A stretch of 64,000 nucleotides of DNA from Anaerotalea alkaliphila. Lineage in GTDB: Bacteria > Bacillota > Clostridia > Lachnospirales > Vallitaleaceae. The first letter of the stretch is position 1; each line of letters begins with the position of its first letter. The DNA lies in the NCBI RefSeq assembly GCF_010179735.1, contig NZ_JAAEEH010000001.1, positions 124,001-188,000 of the forward strand. The letters are read 5' to 3'. The notes under the pieces are model-generated. The model did not search any database, had not been told where the DNA came from, and worked only from the letters and a program-made list of their open reading frames with translations. The position numbers were made by a program, and so were the translations under genes. This document shows positions 25,742-36,210 of this stretch, one piece after another.

Positions 25742-26917
25742 ATGAAAAAAACAACGACTCTGGTGTTGGCGCTCGTCATGGCTGCATCACTGGTACTGAC
25801 AGGATGCGGAAAGACGGAGCAGCCGGCCGAGGGCGGATCTGCAGGATCCGAAACAGGCGGAAGCCAAGGAGGAACAATCAAGATCGGTGTTCTGACCCCC
25901 AAGACGGGCGATTTGGCCCAGTACGGGATGGCAGTGGAAAATGCGGCCAAGTTGGCGGTGAAGGAAGCCAACGATGCCGGTGGTATCAACGGAATGACGG
26001 TGGAGCTGGTCATCTATGACAACGAAGGCGACGCCACAAAGAGCGTGAACCTGTTCAACCGGTTGATCGAGAACGACAAGATCGACGCCCTCTTGGGCCC
26101 GGTCATCAGCGGAACCTCCCTTGCGGTGGCCCCTCTGGCGGACGAGGCGGGAATCCCCATGATTACGCCGACCGGAACCAATGAAGACATCACGCCCGAC
26201 TATCCTTACGTGTTCCGGGCCTGCTATATCGACCCTTACCAGGGACAGATCATGGGCAAGTTCGCGTCGGAGAACATCTCTGCCAAGACCGCGGTGGTCA
26301 TGGTCAACGTGGGCAGCGACTATTCCGTAGGATTGGGCAAGAACTTCAAGGTTTCCTTTGAGGAGAAGGGCGGTTCCGTCCTCGCCGAAGAGAACTACAC
26401 CGACAGCGACACGGACTTCAAGGCGATCCTGACCAACATCAAGGCCAAGAATCCGGATGTGGTTTACATCGGCGACTACTACAACGCAGTAGGCAACATC
26501 CTCAGCCAAGCCAAGGAAATCGGCCTGGATGCCCAGTTCCTGGGAAGCGACGGATGGGATGGCGTGCAGGTGGACTACATCGATGTGGCGGAAGGCGGAT
26601 TCTTCACGAACCACTATTCCACCAAAGACACGGATCCTGTGGTCCAGAATTTCATCAAGAACTACACGGACACCTACAACGAGACCCCCAATGCCCTGGC
26701 AGCCCTCGGCTATGACGGGGCGCTGATCCTCATGGATGCATTCAGGAACGCAGGATCCACGGACAAGGAAGCGGTCCTTGAGGCCATCAGGACCACGGAT
26801 TTGAACGGTGTGACGGGACATATAACTTTCGACGAACTGGGAAATCCGATCAAGGACATTTCCATCATCAAGATTCAAGACGGAGACATGGTCCTGGAAA
26901 CAAAACTGTCCGAATAA
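25742..26917 (+). CDS. livJ: Branched-chain amino acid ABC transporter, binding lipoprotein
   Basis: A 391-residue type I periplasmic-binding-fold protein for Leu/Ile/Val-type ligands. A lipoprotein signal peptide ends in LTGC (about residue 21), so the mature protein is anchored to the membrane outside. A low-complexity Gly/Ser linker follows, then IKIGVLTPKTG and the two-lobe receptor. Substrate specificity is family-based. A terminator at 26933 separates it from livH, which would give more binding protein than permease. Confidence 0.94.
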   Translation: MKKTTTLVLALVMAASLVLTGCGKTEQPAEGGSAGSETGGSQGGTIKIGVLTPKTGDLAQYGMAVENAAKLAVKEANDAGGINGMTVELVIYDNEGDATKSVNLFNRLIENDKIDALLGPVISGTSLAVAPLADEAGIPMITPTGTNEDITPDYPYVFRACYIDPYQGQIMGKFASENISAKTAVVMVNVGSDYSVGLGKNFKVSFEEKGGSVLAEENYTDSDTDFKAILTNIKAKNPDVVYIGDYYNAVGNILSQAKEIGLDAQFLGSDGWDGVQVDYIDVAEGGFFTNHYSTKDTDPVVQNFIKNYTDTYNETPNALAALGYDGALILMDAFRNAGSTDKEAVLEAIRTTDLNGVTGHITFDELGNPIKDISIIKIQDGDMVLETKLSE

Positions 26918-26932
26918 TCGCTTCATTGAATG

Positions 26933-26975
26933 ATAACAAGGGGCTGTGCAAGGCATCCCCTTGTTATTTTGTTTT
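26933..26975 (+). terminator. Attenuating terminator between livJ and livH
   Basis: ATAACAAGGGG and CCCCTTGTTAT form an 11-bp stem with a 13-base loop, followed by TTTGTTTT. It likely stops part of the transcripts after livJ. Confidence 0.75.
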
Positions 26976-27020
26976 GAGGTCAAGCAAGTTTGGTGCAAAG
27001 ATACCATCGGGAGGTGTCAT

Positions 27021-27899
27021 ATGACGCAATTCATTCAACAAATGATCAACGGTCTGCATGTGGGAAGCATCTATGCCCTGATTGCCTTAGGCTACACCAT
27101 GGTGTACGGGATCGTCAAGCTGATCAACTTCGCACACGGGGACATTCTGATGGTGGGGGCTTATGTGGGGTTCTTCGCCCTTACCGCATTCAACCTTCCC
27201 TTCGGGTTGGCGTTGCTGGCGGCCATGGTCCTGAGCGCCCTTCTGGGGATGGCCATCGACAAGGTGGCCTACAAGCCCCTGCGGAATGCTCCACGGATTT
27301 CCGCCCTGATCACAGCCTTGGGGGTCAGCATGTTCCTGCAGAACACCTTCCGGCTGTTGTTCGGAGCAAACCCCAGGAAGATGCCTGCGGTCTTCAATGT
27401 CCAGCCCATTCTGCTGGGGGACCTGCGGATCCCTCCGCTGACCATCATCACCATCCTGCTGTCCGGCGCCTGCATGGTGGGACTGGAACTGATCATCCGC
27501 TTCACCAAGACGGGCAAAGCCATGCGCGGGGTTTCGGAAGACAGCAAGGCGGCCAAGCTCATGGGCATCAACGTGGACAGGACCATTTCCATCACCTTCG
27601 CCATCGGTTCGGCCCTGGGTGCCGTGGGCGGAATCCTTTACAGCATCAGCTACTACCAGGTGGAACCTTATATGGGGATGATGCCTGGTCTGAAAGCCTT
27701 CGTTGCCGCGGTACTGGGAGGCATCGGCGTCATTCCCGGGGCCATGTTGGGAGGGTTCGTCATCGGCGGGGTGGAGAGTTTCACGAAGGGGTACCTTTCC
27801 ACGACCTGGGCGGACGCCATCGTATTCAGCATCCTGATCCTGGTGCTTGTTTTCAAGCCTTCAGGCATCCTGGGGAAAAATACCAAAGAGAAAGTGTAG
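27021..27899 (+). CDS. livH: Branched-chain amino acid ABC transporter, permease LivH
   Basis: A 292-residue permease with about eight membrane segments and the family stretch ALGYTMVYGIVKLINFAHG near the N-terminus. GGGIGVIPGA-like (LGGIGVIPGAMLGG) is the conserved cytoplasmic coupling loop. ATG 27021 has GGGAGGTG upstream; an in-frame extension to 26946 overlaps the livJ-livH terminator and is rejected. livM starts immediately after the stop. Confidence 0.94.
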   Translation: MTQFIQQMINGLHVGSIYALIALGYTMVYGIVKLINFAHGDILMVGAYVGFFALTAFNLPFGLALLAAMVLSALLGMAIDKVAYKPLRNAPRISALITALGVSMFLQNTFRLLFGANPRKMPAVFNVQPILLGDLRIPPLTIITILLSGACMVGLELIIRFTKTGKAMRGVSEDSKAAKLMGINVDRTISITFAIGSALGAVGGILYSISYYQVEPYMGMMPGLKAFVAAVLGGIGVIPGAMLGGFVIGGVESFTKGYLSTTWADAIVFSILILVLVFKPSGILGKNTKEKV

Positions 27900-28892
27900 G
27901 TGGAGCCATTGCATAAGAAGGTCATTCAAAAATATGCAGTCAATCTTGCCGGTGTGGTGGCGGTCTTCCTGCTCATCCTTCTCCTCATGGGCATGGGTGT
28001 GGTCAACAATTACATGACCGGCATCCTGATCTTCACTGGCATCAACATCATCATGGCGGCCAGCCTGAACCTTGCAACCGGCTATTTGGGCCAGCTTGTC
28101 CTGGGACATGCGGGATTCATGGCCATCGGCGCCTATGCCGCGGCCCTGTTCGCCCTGAACACGGAAATGCCCGACCTTCCCACACTGGTGGGAGGCATGG
28201 CCATCGGCGGTGCGGTCGCAGGGCTTTTCGGCATCCTCATCGGAATCCCCGCCCTTCGCCTGCGGGGGGACTATCTTGGGATCGTGACCCTTGGCTTCGG
28301 GGAAATCATCCGGATCGCGCTGCTCAACCTGCCGTTCACGGGAGGTGCGGCCGGACTGCGGAGGATCCCCAAGCTGGTCAACTTCAACATCCTGTATGTG
28401 GCGGTGGTGCTGACCATCACCTTTCTGTTCCTGTTCGTCCGATCCAGGCACGGCAGGGCCATCCACTCCATCAAGGAAGATGAGATCGCCGCGGAATCCG
28501 TGGGAATCCCCACCACCTTCTACAAGGTCTATGGCTTCGCCGTTTCCGCATTCCTGGCTGGGGTGGGCGGATCCCTGTTCGCGTTCTACCAGAGCATCCT
28601 GGATCCGCGCAAGTTCACGTTCATGCTCTCCGTGGAGTTCTTCATCATCGTGGTCCTGGGAGGGATGGGAAGCATCACAGGAACCATCCTGGCGGCCCTG
28701 TTGCTCTCCTTCGCCAACGAATTCCTGTATTCCGTGGAGAACTTCCGGCTGGTGATCTACGCCCTGCTGCTCATCACCATGATGATCTTCAAGCCGGACG
28801 GGCTGCTGGGAACCAGGGAGTTTTCCCTGAACGGCTTGCTGGACAGGGTGAAAACGCTGGTCGGGAAATCCTTCCCCAAATCGAAACGATAG
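27900..28892 (+). CDS. livM: Branched-chain amino acid ABC transporter, permease LivM
   Basis: A 330-residue second permease subunit with about ten membrane segments. The characteristic GYLGQLVLGHAGFMAIGAYAA stretch (given in part as LGHAGFMAIGAYAA) and LRGDYLGIVTLGFGEI are visible. The GTG start immediately follows the livH stop and has no strong ribosome site, so translation is probably coupled. It pairs with LivH to form the transmembrane channel. Confidence 0.92.
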   Translation: MEPLHKKVIQKYAVNLAGVVAVFLLILLLMGMGVVNNYMTGILIFTGINIIMAASLNLATGYLGQLVLGHAGFMAIGAYAAALFALNTEMPDLPTLVGGMAIGGAVAGLFGILIGIPALRLRGDYLGIVTLGFGEIIRIALLNLPFTGGAAGLRRIPKLVNFNILYVAVVLTITFLFLFVRSRHGRAIHSIKEDEIAAESVGIPTTFYKVYGFAVSAFLAGVGGSLFAFYQSILDPRKFTFMLSVEFFIIVVLGGMGSITGTILAALLLSFANEFLYSVENFRLVIYALLLITMMIFKPDGLLGTREFSLNGLLDRVKTLVGKSFPKSKR

Positions 28893-28903
28893 GAGGTGGC
28901 TGC

Positions 28904-29662
28904 ATGCCTTTATTGGACGTAAAAGAAATCGGCATCACCTTTGGTGGCCTCCGGGCTGTGGGGAACTTCAGCATCCAACTGGAACCGGGGGAGCTGGTGG
29001 GGCTCATCGGCCCCAACGGCGCCGGCAAAACGACGATTTTCAACATGTTGACCGGTGTCTACAAGCCCACGGAAGGGGAGATCCGGATCTCCGGAAGGCT
29101 GGCCAACGGCAAAAAACCCTACCAGATCGTGAACGAGGGTGTGGCCAGGACCTTCCAGAACATCCGTCTTTTCAAGAACCTGACGGTGCTGGACAACATC
29201 AAGACCGCCTTCCACAAGGACATGCGGTACAGCACGGTGGAAGCGGTTCTCCGGCTTCCCGCCTTCTGGAGGGAAGAGGCGGAAATCGACAGGAAGGCCC
29301 GGGAGCTTCTCGGCCTCTTCAATATGGAGGAGGACGCGGACACCATTGCGGCCAACATGCCCTACGGAAAGCAGCGGAAGCTGGAAATCTGCCGGGCCTT
29401 GGCCACAAGCCCCCAGATGCTTTTCCTGGACGAACCTGCGGCGGGCATGAACCCCCAGGAAACCAGGGAACTGATGAACACCATCCATTTCATCCGCGAC
29501 AAGTTCAAGGTGGCCATCCTTCTGATCGAGCATGACATGAGCCTGGTCATGGGGATTTGCGAGCGGCTGGTGGTCATCGATTACGGGATGATCATCGCCA
29601 AGGGCAAACCGGAGGAAATCAAGACAAACAAAAAAGTCATCGAGGCCTATTTGGGCAGTTAA
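28904..29662 (+). CDS. livG: Branched-chain amino acid ABC transporter, ATPase LivG
   Basis: A 252-residue ABC ATPase. Walker A is GPNGAGKTT, followed by the LivG-typical FNMLTG; the signature-like stretch is NMPYGKQRKLEICRALA, Walker B is MLFLDEPAAGMNP, and the switch His lies in LIEHDMSLVM. AGGAGG precedes the ATG. It is followed 9 bases later by livF, and the two form the cytoplasmic ATPase dimer of the transporter. Confidence 0.95.
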   Translation: MPLLDVKEIGITFGGLRAVGNFSIQLEPGELVGLIGPNGAGKTTIFNMLTGVYKPTEGEIRISGRLANGKKPYQIVNEGVARTFQNIRLFKNLTVLDNIKTAFHKDMRYSTVEAVLRLPAFWREEAEIDRKARELLGLFNMEEDADTIAANMPYGKQRKLEICRALATSPQMLFLDEPAAGMNPQETRELMNTIHFIRDKFKVAILLIEHDMSLVMGICERLVVIDYGMIIAKGKPEEIKTNKKVIEAYLGS

Positions 29663-29671
29663 GGAGGGCGT

Positions 29672-30373
29672 ATGTTAAAAGTAGAAGGTTTGCACGTGTA
29701 TTACGGAGCGATCCATGCCCTCAAGGACATCAGCTTTGAGGTCAGGGAGAAAGAAATCGTGACCTTGATCGGAGCGAACGGAGCGGGGAAGACCACCACG
29801 CTGCATGCGGTTTCCGGGCTGTTGTCCCCCAAAGCGGGGTCCATCCGCCTGGACGGCCATGACCTGATGAAGACGCCTGCGGAAAAGATCGTAGGCCTGG
29901 GTCTGGCGCAGGTGCCGGAGGGACGGCGTGTGTTCGCTAGGATGAGCGTCCACGAGAACCTGATGATGGGCGCCTATCTGCGGAAGGACAAGGCGGCTGT
30001 GGAGGCGGACCTGGAGCGGATGTACGGGAAATTTCCACGCCTTCGGGAGAGGAGCAAGCAGCTGGCCGGAACCATGAGTGGCGGGGAGCAGCAGATGCTG
30101 GCCATCGCCCGGGCGCTGATGTCCAAGCCCAAACTCCTCCTGATGGACGAGCCTTCCATGGGTCTGGCGCCGATCCTGGTGGACGAAATATTCAAGATTA
30201 TCCAAGAAATCAACGAGATGGGAACCACGGTGCTCCTGGTGGAGCAGAATGCCCACAAGGCCCTGGCCATCGCCCACAGGGCTTATGTGCTGGAGACGGG
30301 AAAGGTCCTCATGGAAGGGGACGCCAAGACCTTGCTGGACGATGAACGTGTCAAGCACGCCTATTTGGGATGA
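29672..30373 (+). CDS. livF: Branched-chain amino acid ABC transporter, ATPase LivF
   Basis: A 233-residue ABC ATPase. Walker A is GANGAGKTTTL, the signature MSGGEQQMLAIARALM, Walker B LLLMDEPSMGLAP, and the switch region LLVEQNAHKAL. AAGGAGG lies upstream. It closes the livJHMGF operon, and a bidirectional terminator follows at 30390. Confidence 0.95.
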   Translation: MLKVEGLHVYYGAIHALKDISFEVREKEIVTLIGANGAGKTTTLHAVSGLLSPKAGSIRLDGHDLMKTPAEKIVGLGLAQVPEGRRVFARMSVHENLMMGAYLRKDKAAVEADLERMYGKFPRLRERSKQLAGTMSGGEQQMLAIARALMSKPKLLLMDEPSMGLAPILVDEIFKIIQEINEMGTTVLLVEQNAHKALAIAHRAYVLETGKVLMEGDAKTLLDDERVKHAYLG

Positions 30374-30389
30374 TTCCAAGGGGATGGAA

Positions 30390-30441
30390 AAGAGAAAAGG
30401 CTGCAAGCGAAGTCGTATCTTCGTCTGCAGCCTTTTCTCTT
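30390..30441. terminator. Bidirectional terminator between livF and the CBS-ACT gene
   Basis: AAGAGAAAAGGCTGCA pairs with TGCAGCCTTTTCTCTT (16 bp), with an inner CGAAG/CTTCG stem. It serves convergent livF and the minus-strand CBS-ACT gene. Confidence 0.85.
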
Positions 30442-30447
30442 GGTGTG

Positions 30448-31101
30448 TCAGGCACCCGCGCTCTGGTCCACGCGCAAGACCCGGTACCCTTTCTTCTCCA
30501 GGGCCTGGATGATCCCGTCCACCTGCCCCGTGTTCATACGGAGGATCAGCTCGCTTTCCGTTCCGTCGGGGGAAGTGAAGATGGTGATATGGGTGATGTT
30601 GGCCCCATACTCCGTGATGATGGTGGCGATGTCGGCTAGGGTTCCCGTTCGGTTGGGGGCTTCGATGGCGATCCGGGCCCCGGTGTCCTTGGCGCCGATG
30701 ATCTCCAGGAAGGCGTCCAGCATGTCGTTCCTGGAAATGACCCCTACCAGGGTGTTGTTCTCATTCACCACAGGAAGCATGTTCACGTCCTGTTCCCGCA
30801 TGATGGAGACCACGGTTTCAATGAGCATGTCCGGGTGGCAGACAGGAACATCGGTGGCCATGATGGACGCCACCTTTGTCTTGGCAAGGATGTAGTTCAA
30901 CTCGTAGATGCTGAGGGAAGTGGCCTTGGAGGGGGAGAACTCCGCCAGCAAGGTCTCCGTCACCAGCCCCACCAGCTTGCCGTTCTTGACCACCGGAAGC
31001 TGCTTGACCCCCTTTTCGTGCATGGTCTGGAAAGCCAGGGAAATGGATGCCTCGGGAAAAACGGTAATCACGTCCGTTATCATCTTGTTCTTCACATACA
31101 T
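30448..31101 (-). CDS. CBS-pair and ACT domain protein (AcuB-like)
   Basis: 217 residues. Two CBS domains (about 1-55 and 75-130; motifs VKQLPVVKNGKLVGLV and DVNMLPVVNENNTLVGVISR) are followed by an ACT domain (about 140-215, IAIEAPNRTGTLADIATII). This layout resembles AcuB-type regulators that sense adenosine nucleotides or amino acids. No enzyme is attached. It is transcribed alone from the promoter at 31145-31173, convergent with the branched-chain amino acid transporter operon; a link through amino-acid sensing is a guess. Confidence 0.88.
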   Translation of the reverse strand: MYVKNKMITDVITVFPEASISLAFQTMHEKGVKQLPVVKNGKLVGLVTETLLAEFSPSKATSLSIYELNYILAKTKVASIMATDVPVCHPDMLIETVVSIMREQDVNMLPVVNENNTLVGVISRNDMLDAFLEIIGAKDTGARIAIEAPNRTGTLADIATIITEYGANITHITIFTSPDGTESELILRMNTGQVDGIIQALEKKGYRVLRVDQSAGA

Positions 31102-31144
31102 GTGGATACCCCCATTCTAGTCCTGAATCTTATGGTATGCTCCC

Positions 31145-31173
31145 ATTTTAGCATGTTTGGGGTCTTGATTCAA
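31145..31173 (-). promoter_or_regulatory. Promoter of the CBS-ACT gene
   Basis: On the minus strand TTGAAT, 17 bp, TAAAAT with a TGC extension before the -10. Transcription would start near 31138. Confidence 0.6.
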
Positions 31174-31210
31174 CTGCTTCCATGGGAAGGGAGGGGTTCC
31201 GGAAATATTA

Positions 31211-31239
31211 TTGTAATCTCATTTGTCCTATGGTATATT
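31211..31239 (+). promoter_or_regulatory. Promoter of ftsK
   Basis: TTGTAA, 17 bp, TATATT. Transcription would start near 31246, about 24 bases before the ftsK ATG, and probably includes fhs and folD downstream. Confidence 0.6.
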
Positions 31240-31269
31240 TAATGAAGTCAATGGAAAGGAGGCGTGCCC

Positions 31270-33687
31270 ATGCCGCGCAGAAGTGCCGACAAAAAAAGCA
31301 ATCGAAGCAACACACGCAGACGACGGACGGCATCCTCGAAAAAGCCCTTGAAAGAGAACATGTTGCTTTACGAAGCCGTCGTCATGTTCTTTTTTGCGTC
31401 TTCGCTGATTCTGATCGTCAGCATCTACGGGAATGCGGGAGGATTCATCGGAAGCGGTCTCCGTTCCCTGGCCTTCGGCCTGCTGGGGGCAGGAGCCTAC
31501 GGATTGCCCCTGCTGCTGTTCATCGGAGCTTTTTTCAAGATTTTCAACAAGGGAAATGTGGAGTTGAACGTGAAAATCATCTTGGGCTTCTTCCTTGTGG
31601 TCCTGGCTTCCACCGCAGCCCATGTCTGGCTGATCAAAACACCCCAAATCAGCGGCAGGTTCGGAGAGAGCCAGGCCTTTTTCGCCGTATTGGTCCACTA
31701 CTACAAGACATCTTCCCGCTTCCATGTGGCGGGGGGGTTCGTGGGAGGGTTGCTGGGAGATGTGTTCGTGCTCCTGCTGGGCAAGCTGGGCAGCTACATC
31801 GTCCTCTTTTTCCTGGCCGCCCTGAACGTGGTCGTGCTGACGGAAAAATCCTTCCTGCGCCTCCTGGAAAAGGTGAAGGATGCGCTGTGGACATGGTTCG
31901 ACCTGTGGAGGGCGCAGAGGGAAAAAGCAAAGGCGGAGCGAGCCGCCACGGCCTTGGAGGAAATGCGGGCGGCGGCGGAACCCGTTCCGGACGCCCTGCC
32001 TCCGTCCGTTTCCCCGCCTGCGGACGTTCCACCCGCTCCCGTCCAAGAGGCGGTTCCCGATGTGGTCGTGCAGGAGAAGGCTGCGGCAAAGGGCGCCTCC
32101 CGACAGGAAATCCTGGTGGAGAAGGACCTGGAGGCGGCCATGGAGCGTTCCATGGAGGAACGGGATTTCTCCCCCCCTCCCCTGTCCCTGCTGAAGGAAA
32201 ACCCCTTTGGAGGCCGGGGGGCGGACAAGAAGGGGATCGAACAGAACAGGAACATCCTGGAACGGACCCTGGAAAGTTTCGGGGTCCGGGCCAAGGTGGT
32301 GGATGTGAGCAGCGGCCCTGCGGTCACCCGCTATGAGCTGCAGCCGGACATAGGCGTGAAAGTGAGCAAAATCGTGAACCTGTCCGACGACCTGGCTTTG
32401 AACCTGGCGGCTGCGGGCATCCGGATCGAGGCGCCCATCCCGGGGAAATCCGCCATCGGCATCGAAGTGCCGAACAAGGAAGTCCATTCCGTTTTCCTCC
32501 GGGAAGTCCTGGACACCGAGGAGTTCCGCCGCTTTCCGGGCAAGCTGGCCTTCGCCGTAGGCAAGGACATCAGCGGCAAGACCATGGTGGCGGACATCGG
32601 CAAGATGCCCCACCTGCTGGTGGCGGGCGCCACCGGTTCCGGAAAAAGCGTCTGCATCAACACCCTCATCGCCAGCATCCTGTACAAGTCGGACCCGAAG
32701 GAAGTCAAGTTCCTCATGATCGACCCCAAAGTTGTGGAACTGAGCGTTTACAATGGGATTCCCCACCTGCTGATCCCGGTGGTCACGGATCCCAAGAAGG
32801 CGGCGGGGGCGCTGCGCTGGGCAGTCCAGGAAATGGACGAACGCTACCAGCTTTTTGCGGAGAAGAACGTCCGGGACCTCCAGGGATACAACGGCGCGCT
32901 GGCTGCGGAAGGGGAAACGAAACCGCTGCCCCAGATCGTGGTCATCGTGGATGAGCTTGCGGACCTGATGATGGTAGCCTCCAACGAAGTGGAGGAGGCC
33001 ATCATCCGTCTGGCGCAAAAGGCCAGGGCCGCCGGAATCCACCTGATCATTGCTACCCAAAGGCCTTCCGTGGATGTGATCACTGGTCTGATCAAGGCGA
33101 ACGTGCCTTCCCGGATCGCGTTTTCCGTATCCTCCGGCGTGGACAGCCGGACCATCCTGGACATGAACGGTGCGGAAAAGCTCCTGGGTAAAGGGGACAT
33201 GCTCTTCTATCCTTCGGGATACCCGAAACCGGTTCGGGTCCAGGGGGCGTTCGTATCGGACCAGGAAGTTTCGGCCATCGTGGATTACTACAAGGAATCC
33301 CAGCAATCGGCATACAACGAGAAGCTGATCCAGCATTTGAACCGCGGCGCTGAAGAGGCATCGGAGCAGCCGTCGGACCAGGACACCCTGTTCGACGAGG
33401 CACTGGAGCTGTGCATGGAGCAGGAGAAGGCTTCCGCATCCATGATCCAACGGAAATTCAGGGTGGGCTACAACCGCGCCGCGCGGATTGTGGACCAGCT
33501 GCACGATGCGGGTTTCATCGGCCCGGATGAAGGCAGCAAACCCAGAAGGCTGTTGCTGGACAGGGCGTCCTATCTGGAAAAGAAGCGCTCCCTGCAAGAG
33601 GGAGCCGACCGGGAGGGGGAAACGGAGACGACCGACCGCCCTCCCCAGGAACAACCATCATCGGAAAATCAGGAGGTCAGACCATGA
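31270..33687 (+). CDS. ftsK: DNA translocase FtsK/SpoIIIE
   Basis: An 805-residue hexameric DNA pump for chromosome segregation at the septum. The basic N-terminus is followed by about four membrane segments (about 35-190), an Ala/Pro/Glu-rich linker, the alpha/beta motor with Walker A GATGSGKS (453-460) and Walker B-like [12 protein letters not shown], and a C-terminal winged-helix gamma domain ([17 protein letters not shown]). ATG 31270 is preferred to GTG 31264 because AAGGAGG ends 7 bases upstream. Its stop overlaps the fhs ATG (ATGA). Confidence 0.96.
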   Translation: MPRRSADKKSNRSNTRRRRTASSKKPLKENMLLYEAVVMFFFASSLILIVSIYGNAGGFIGSGLRSLAFGLLGAGAYGLPLLLFIGAFFKIFNKGNVELNVKIILGFFLVVLASTAAHVWLIKTPQISGRFGESQAFFAVLVHYYKTSSRFHVAGGFVGGLLGDVFVLLLGKLGSYIVLFFLAALNVVVLTEKSFLRLLEKVKDALWTWFDLWRAQREKAKAERAATALEEMRAAAEPVPDALPPSVSPPADVPPAPVQEAVPDVVVQEKAAAKGASRQEILVEKDLEAAMERSMEERDFSPPPLSLLKENPFGGRGADKKGIEQNRNILERTLESFGVRAKVVDVSSGPAVTRYELQPDIGVKVSKIVNLSDDLALNLAAAGIRIEAPIPGKSAIGIEVPNKEVHSVFLREVLDTEEFRRFPGKLAFAVGKDISGKTMVADIGKMPHLLVAGATGSGKSVCINTLIASILYKSDPKEVKFLMIDPKVVELSVYNGIPHLLIPVVTDPKKAAGALRWAVQEMDERYQLFAEKNVRDLQGYNGALAAEGETKPLPQIVVIVDELADLMMVASNEVEEAIIRLAQKARAAGIHLIIATQRPSVDVITGLIKANVPSRIAFSVSSGVDSRTILDMNGAEKLLGKGDMLFYPSGYPKPVRVQGAFVSDQEVSAIVDYYKESQQSAYNEKLIQHLNRGAEEASEQPSDQDTLFDEALELCMEQEKASASMIQRKFRVGYNRAARIVDQLHDAGFIGPDEGSKPRRLLLDRASYLEKKRSLQEGADREGETETTDRPPQEQPSSENQEVRP

Positions 33688-35354
33688 AGAGCGACATTGA
33701 AATAGCAATGGCAGCAAAAATGCGCCCCATCAGGGAAGTGGCGAACGCGCTGGGGATCCACGAGGAGGACCTGGAGCTGTACGGAAAATACAAGGCCAAA
33801 CTTTCGGATACCTTGTGGGAAAAGGTGAAGGACAGGAAGGACGGCAAGCTGGTGCTGGTGACGGCGATCAATCCGACTCCGGCGGGAGAGGGCAAGACAA
33901 CGACCACGGTAGGTTTGGGCCAGGCCATGGGATTCCTGGGCAAAAAGGCCGTCATCGCCCTACGGGAACCTTCCCTGGGCCCCTGCATGGGGGTCAAGGG
34001 AGGAGCCGCGGGAGGCGGCCATGCGCAGGTGGTTCCCATGGAAGACATCAACCTCCATTTCACCGGTGACATCCATGCGGTCACCACCGCCCACAACCTG
34101 TTGGCATCCCTTCTGGACAACCATATCCACCAGGGGAACAGCCTCCAGATCGATCCCCGCCAGGTCGTGTTCAAGCGGGTCGTCGACCTGAACGACAGGG
34201 CCCTGCGCCATGTGGTGGTGGGACTGGGGGGCCATGCCCAAGGGGTCCCAAGGGAAGACGGATACATGATTTCCGTGGCTTCGGAGGTCATGGCCATCCT
34301 GTGCCTGGCCCAGGACCTCCAGGACCTGAAGAAACGGTTGGGGCAGATCATCGTGGCCTACACCTATGGAGGGGAGCCGGTGACCGCAAGGGAGCTGAAG
34401 GCATCCGGAGCTATGGCGGCCCTTTTGAAGGATGCGGTGAAGCCGAACCTGGTCCAGACGCTGGAGAACACCCCCTGCATCATGCATGGAGGGCCTTTCG
34501 CCAACATCGCCCACGGCTGCAACAGCATCCTTGCCACACGCCACGCCCTGAAGCTGGCGGATTACGTGATTACGGAGGCGGGTTTTGGCGCCGACCTGGG
34601 TGCGGAAAAATTCTTCGACATCAAGTGCCGGAAAGGAAAGCTGAAGCCGGATGCGGTGGTGCTGGTGGCCACCGTGCGCGCATTGAAATACAACGGAGGC
34701 GTGGCGAAGGCGGATTTGGGCGCCCCTGCACTGGAGGCGGTGAAAAAAGGATTCGCCAACCTGGAGAAGCACATCGAAAACCTGCAGCACTTCAAGGTGC
34801 CGGTGGTGGTGGCGTTGAACCATTTCGTCACGGACCACAAAGACGAGGTGGCCTTCATCAAGGAACGCTGCCTCGCCATGGATGCGGAGTTCGCCATATC
34901 CCAGGTGTGGGAGAAAGGTGGGGAAGGCGGTGTGGAACTGGCCCACAAGCTCCTGGAGACATTGGAGGTCAAGGAAAGCGGGTTCCAGGTCCTGTATGAC
35001 GAAAAGGATCCGGTGAAGGCGAAGGTGGAGAAAATCGCCACGGATATCTACGGCGCGGCAAAGGTCCTCTACACCCCGCATGCCGAGAAGAGCATCCGCA
35101 GGATCGAGGCCATGGGGCTGGGAGGACTCCCGGTTTGCATCGCCAAGACCCAGTATTCCTTTTCGGACAACCCGAAATTGCTGGGAAGGCCGAAAGGATT
35201 CGACGTCACCGTACGGGAGGTGAACATCTCCGCAGGGGCTGAATTCATCGTGTGCATCACGGGGGACGTCATGACCATGCCCGGGCTTCCCAAGTTGCCC
35301 GCAGCCGAACAGATCGACATTGACGAAGATGGAAGAATAACAGGATTGTTTTAG
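33684..35354 (+). CDS. fhs: Formate-tetrahydrofolate ligase
   Basis: A 556-residue enzyme that makes 10-formyl-tetrahydrofolate from formate, THF and ATP. The P-loop [15 protein letters not shown] is near residue 72, and the middle GRFGNIAHG-like [14 protein letters not shown] and [13 protein letters not shown] motifs are present. It overlaps the ftsK stop by 4 bases and is followed by folD, so formate activation and methenyl/methylene-THF conversion are encoded together. In acetogens it belongs to the Wood-Ljungdahl methyl branch, but it also serves purine and amino-acid fermentation. Confidence 0.97.
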   Translation: MKSDIEIAMAAKMRPIREVANALGIHEEDLELYGKYKAKLSDTLWEKVKDRKDGKLVLVTAINPTPAGEGKTTTTVGLGQAMGFLGKKAVIALREPSLGPCMGVKGGAAGGGHAQVVPMEDINLHFTGDIHAVTTAHNLLASLLDNHIHQGNSLQIDPRQVVFKRVVDLNDRALRHVVVGLGGHAQGVPREDGYMISVASEVMAILCLAQDLQDLKKRLGQIIVAYTYGGEPVTARELKASGAMAALLKDAVKPNLVQTLENTPCIMHGGPFANIAHGCNSILATRHALKLADYVITEAGFGADLGAEKFFDIKCRKGKLKPDAVVLVATVRALKYNGGVAKADLGAPALEAVKKGFANLEKHIENLQHFKVPVVVALNHFVTDHKDEVAFIKERCLAMDAEFAISQVWEKGGEGGVELAHKLLETLEVKESGFQVLYDEKDPVKAKVEKIATDIYGAAKVLYTPHAEKSIRRIEAMGLGGLPVCIAKTQYSFSDNPKLLGRPKGFDVTVREVNISAGAEFIVCITGDVMTMPGLPKLPAAEQIDIDEDGRITGLF

Positions 35355-35367
35355 CAAAGGAGAATTC

Positions 35368-36210
35368 ATGCAGGCGAAAATCATAGACGGAAAAGCAATA
35401 GCCCGGGACATCAAAGAGGAGCTGCGGGTGGAAGTGGAGCGGTTGAAGGCCAATGGGACGGTCCCCACCCTGGCGGTGGTGCTGGTGGGAGGGGATCCGG
35501 CTTCCGCAGTATACGTGAAGAACAAGAAGGCGGCCTGCGCCCATGTGGGCATCCGGTCCCTGTCCTATGAACTTCCGGCGGACACCACGGAGGCCTCCCT
35601 GCTGGAACTGGTGGAGGAACTGAACAGCCGCCAGGACGTCCACGGGATCCTGGTCCAGCTGCCCCTTCCGGTGCAGATCGACGAGGACAAGGTCCTGATG
35701 GCCATCCGGCCTGAAAAGGATGTGGACGGTTTCCATCCCATGAACGTGGGGAACCTCAGCATCGGAAGGCCGGGCTTCGTCAGCTGCACGCCTGCGGGCA
35801 TCCTGGAGCTGTTGAAACGCACGGGCATCCAGCTGAAGGGGAAGAAATGCGTGATTGTGGGCAGAAGCAACATCGTGGGGAAACCGGTGGCCATGCTGTT
35901 GCTCAGGGAACACGCCACTGTCACCATCTGCCATTCCAGGACGGAGGACCTTCCCGGAGAATGCAGGCAGGCGGATGTGCTGGTGGCAGCCGTTGGAATC
36001 CCCAACTTCATCAAAGGGTCCCATGTGAAACCCGGAGCCGTGGTCATTGATGTGGGCATCAACCGGCTGGCCGACGGTAAACTCTGCGGGGACGTGGACT
36101 ACGTCGAGTGCCTGGAGGTGGCCGGCCATATCACACCGGTACCGGGAGGCGTGGGCCCCATGACCATTGCAATGCTGATGAAAAACTGCGTGGAGGCGGC
36201 GTCCAAGTGA
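35368..36210 (+). CDS. folD: Methylenetetrahydrofolate dehydrogenase/cyclohydrolase FolD
   Basis: A 280-residue bifunctional enzyme that interconverts 10-formyl-THF, methenyl-THF and methylene-THF using NADP. It has the [14 protein letters not shown] substrate region with the catalytic Lys, the [15 protein letters not shown] nucleotide motif and the closing [15 protein letters not shown]. It lies 13 bases after fhs, forming a one-carbon pair. Its TGA overlaps the GTG start of rimO by 4 bases. Confidence 0.97.
   Translation: MQAKIIDGKAIARDIKEELRVEVERLKANGTVPTLAVVLVGGDPASAVYVKNKKAACAHVGIRSLSYELPADTTEASLLELVEELNSRQDVHGILVQLPLPVQIDEDKVLMAIRPEKDVDGFHPMNVGNLSIGRPGFVSCTPAGILELLKRTGIQLKGKKCVIVGRSNIVGKPVAMLLLREHATVTICHSRTEDLPGECRQADVLVAAVGIPNFIKGSHVKPGAVVIDVGINRLADGKLCGDVDYVECLEVAGHITPVPGGVGPMTIAMLMKNCVEAASK

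Noticed and set aside
31228-33654. Long minus-strand frame (808 codons) opposite ftsK
   Set aside because: It is antisense to a complete FtsK; the codon pattern explains its openness.
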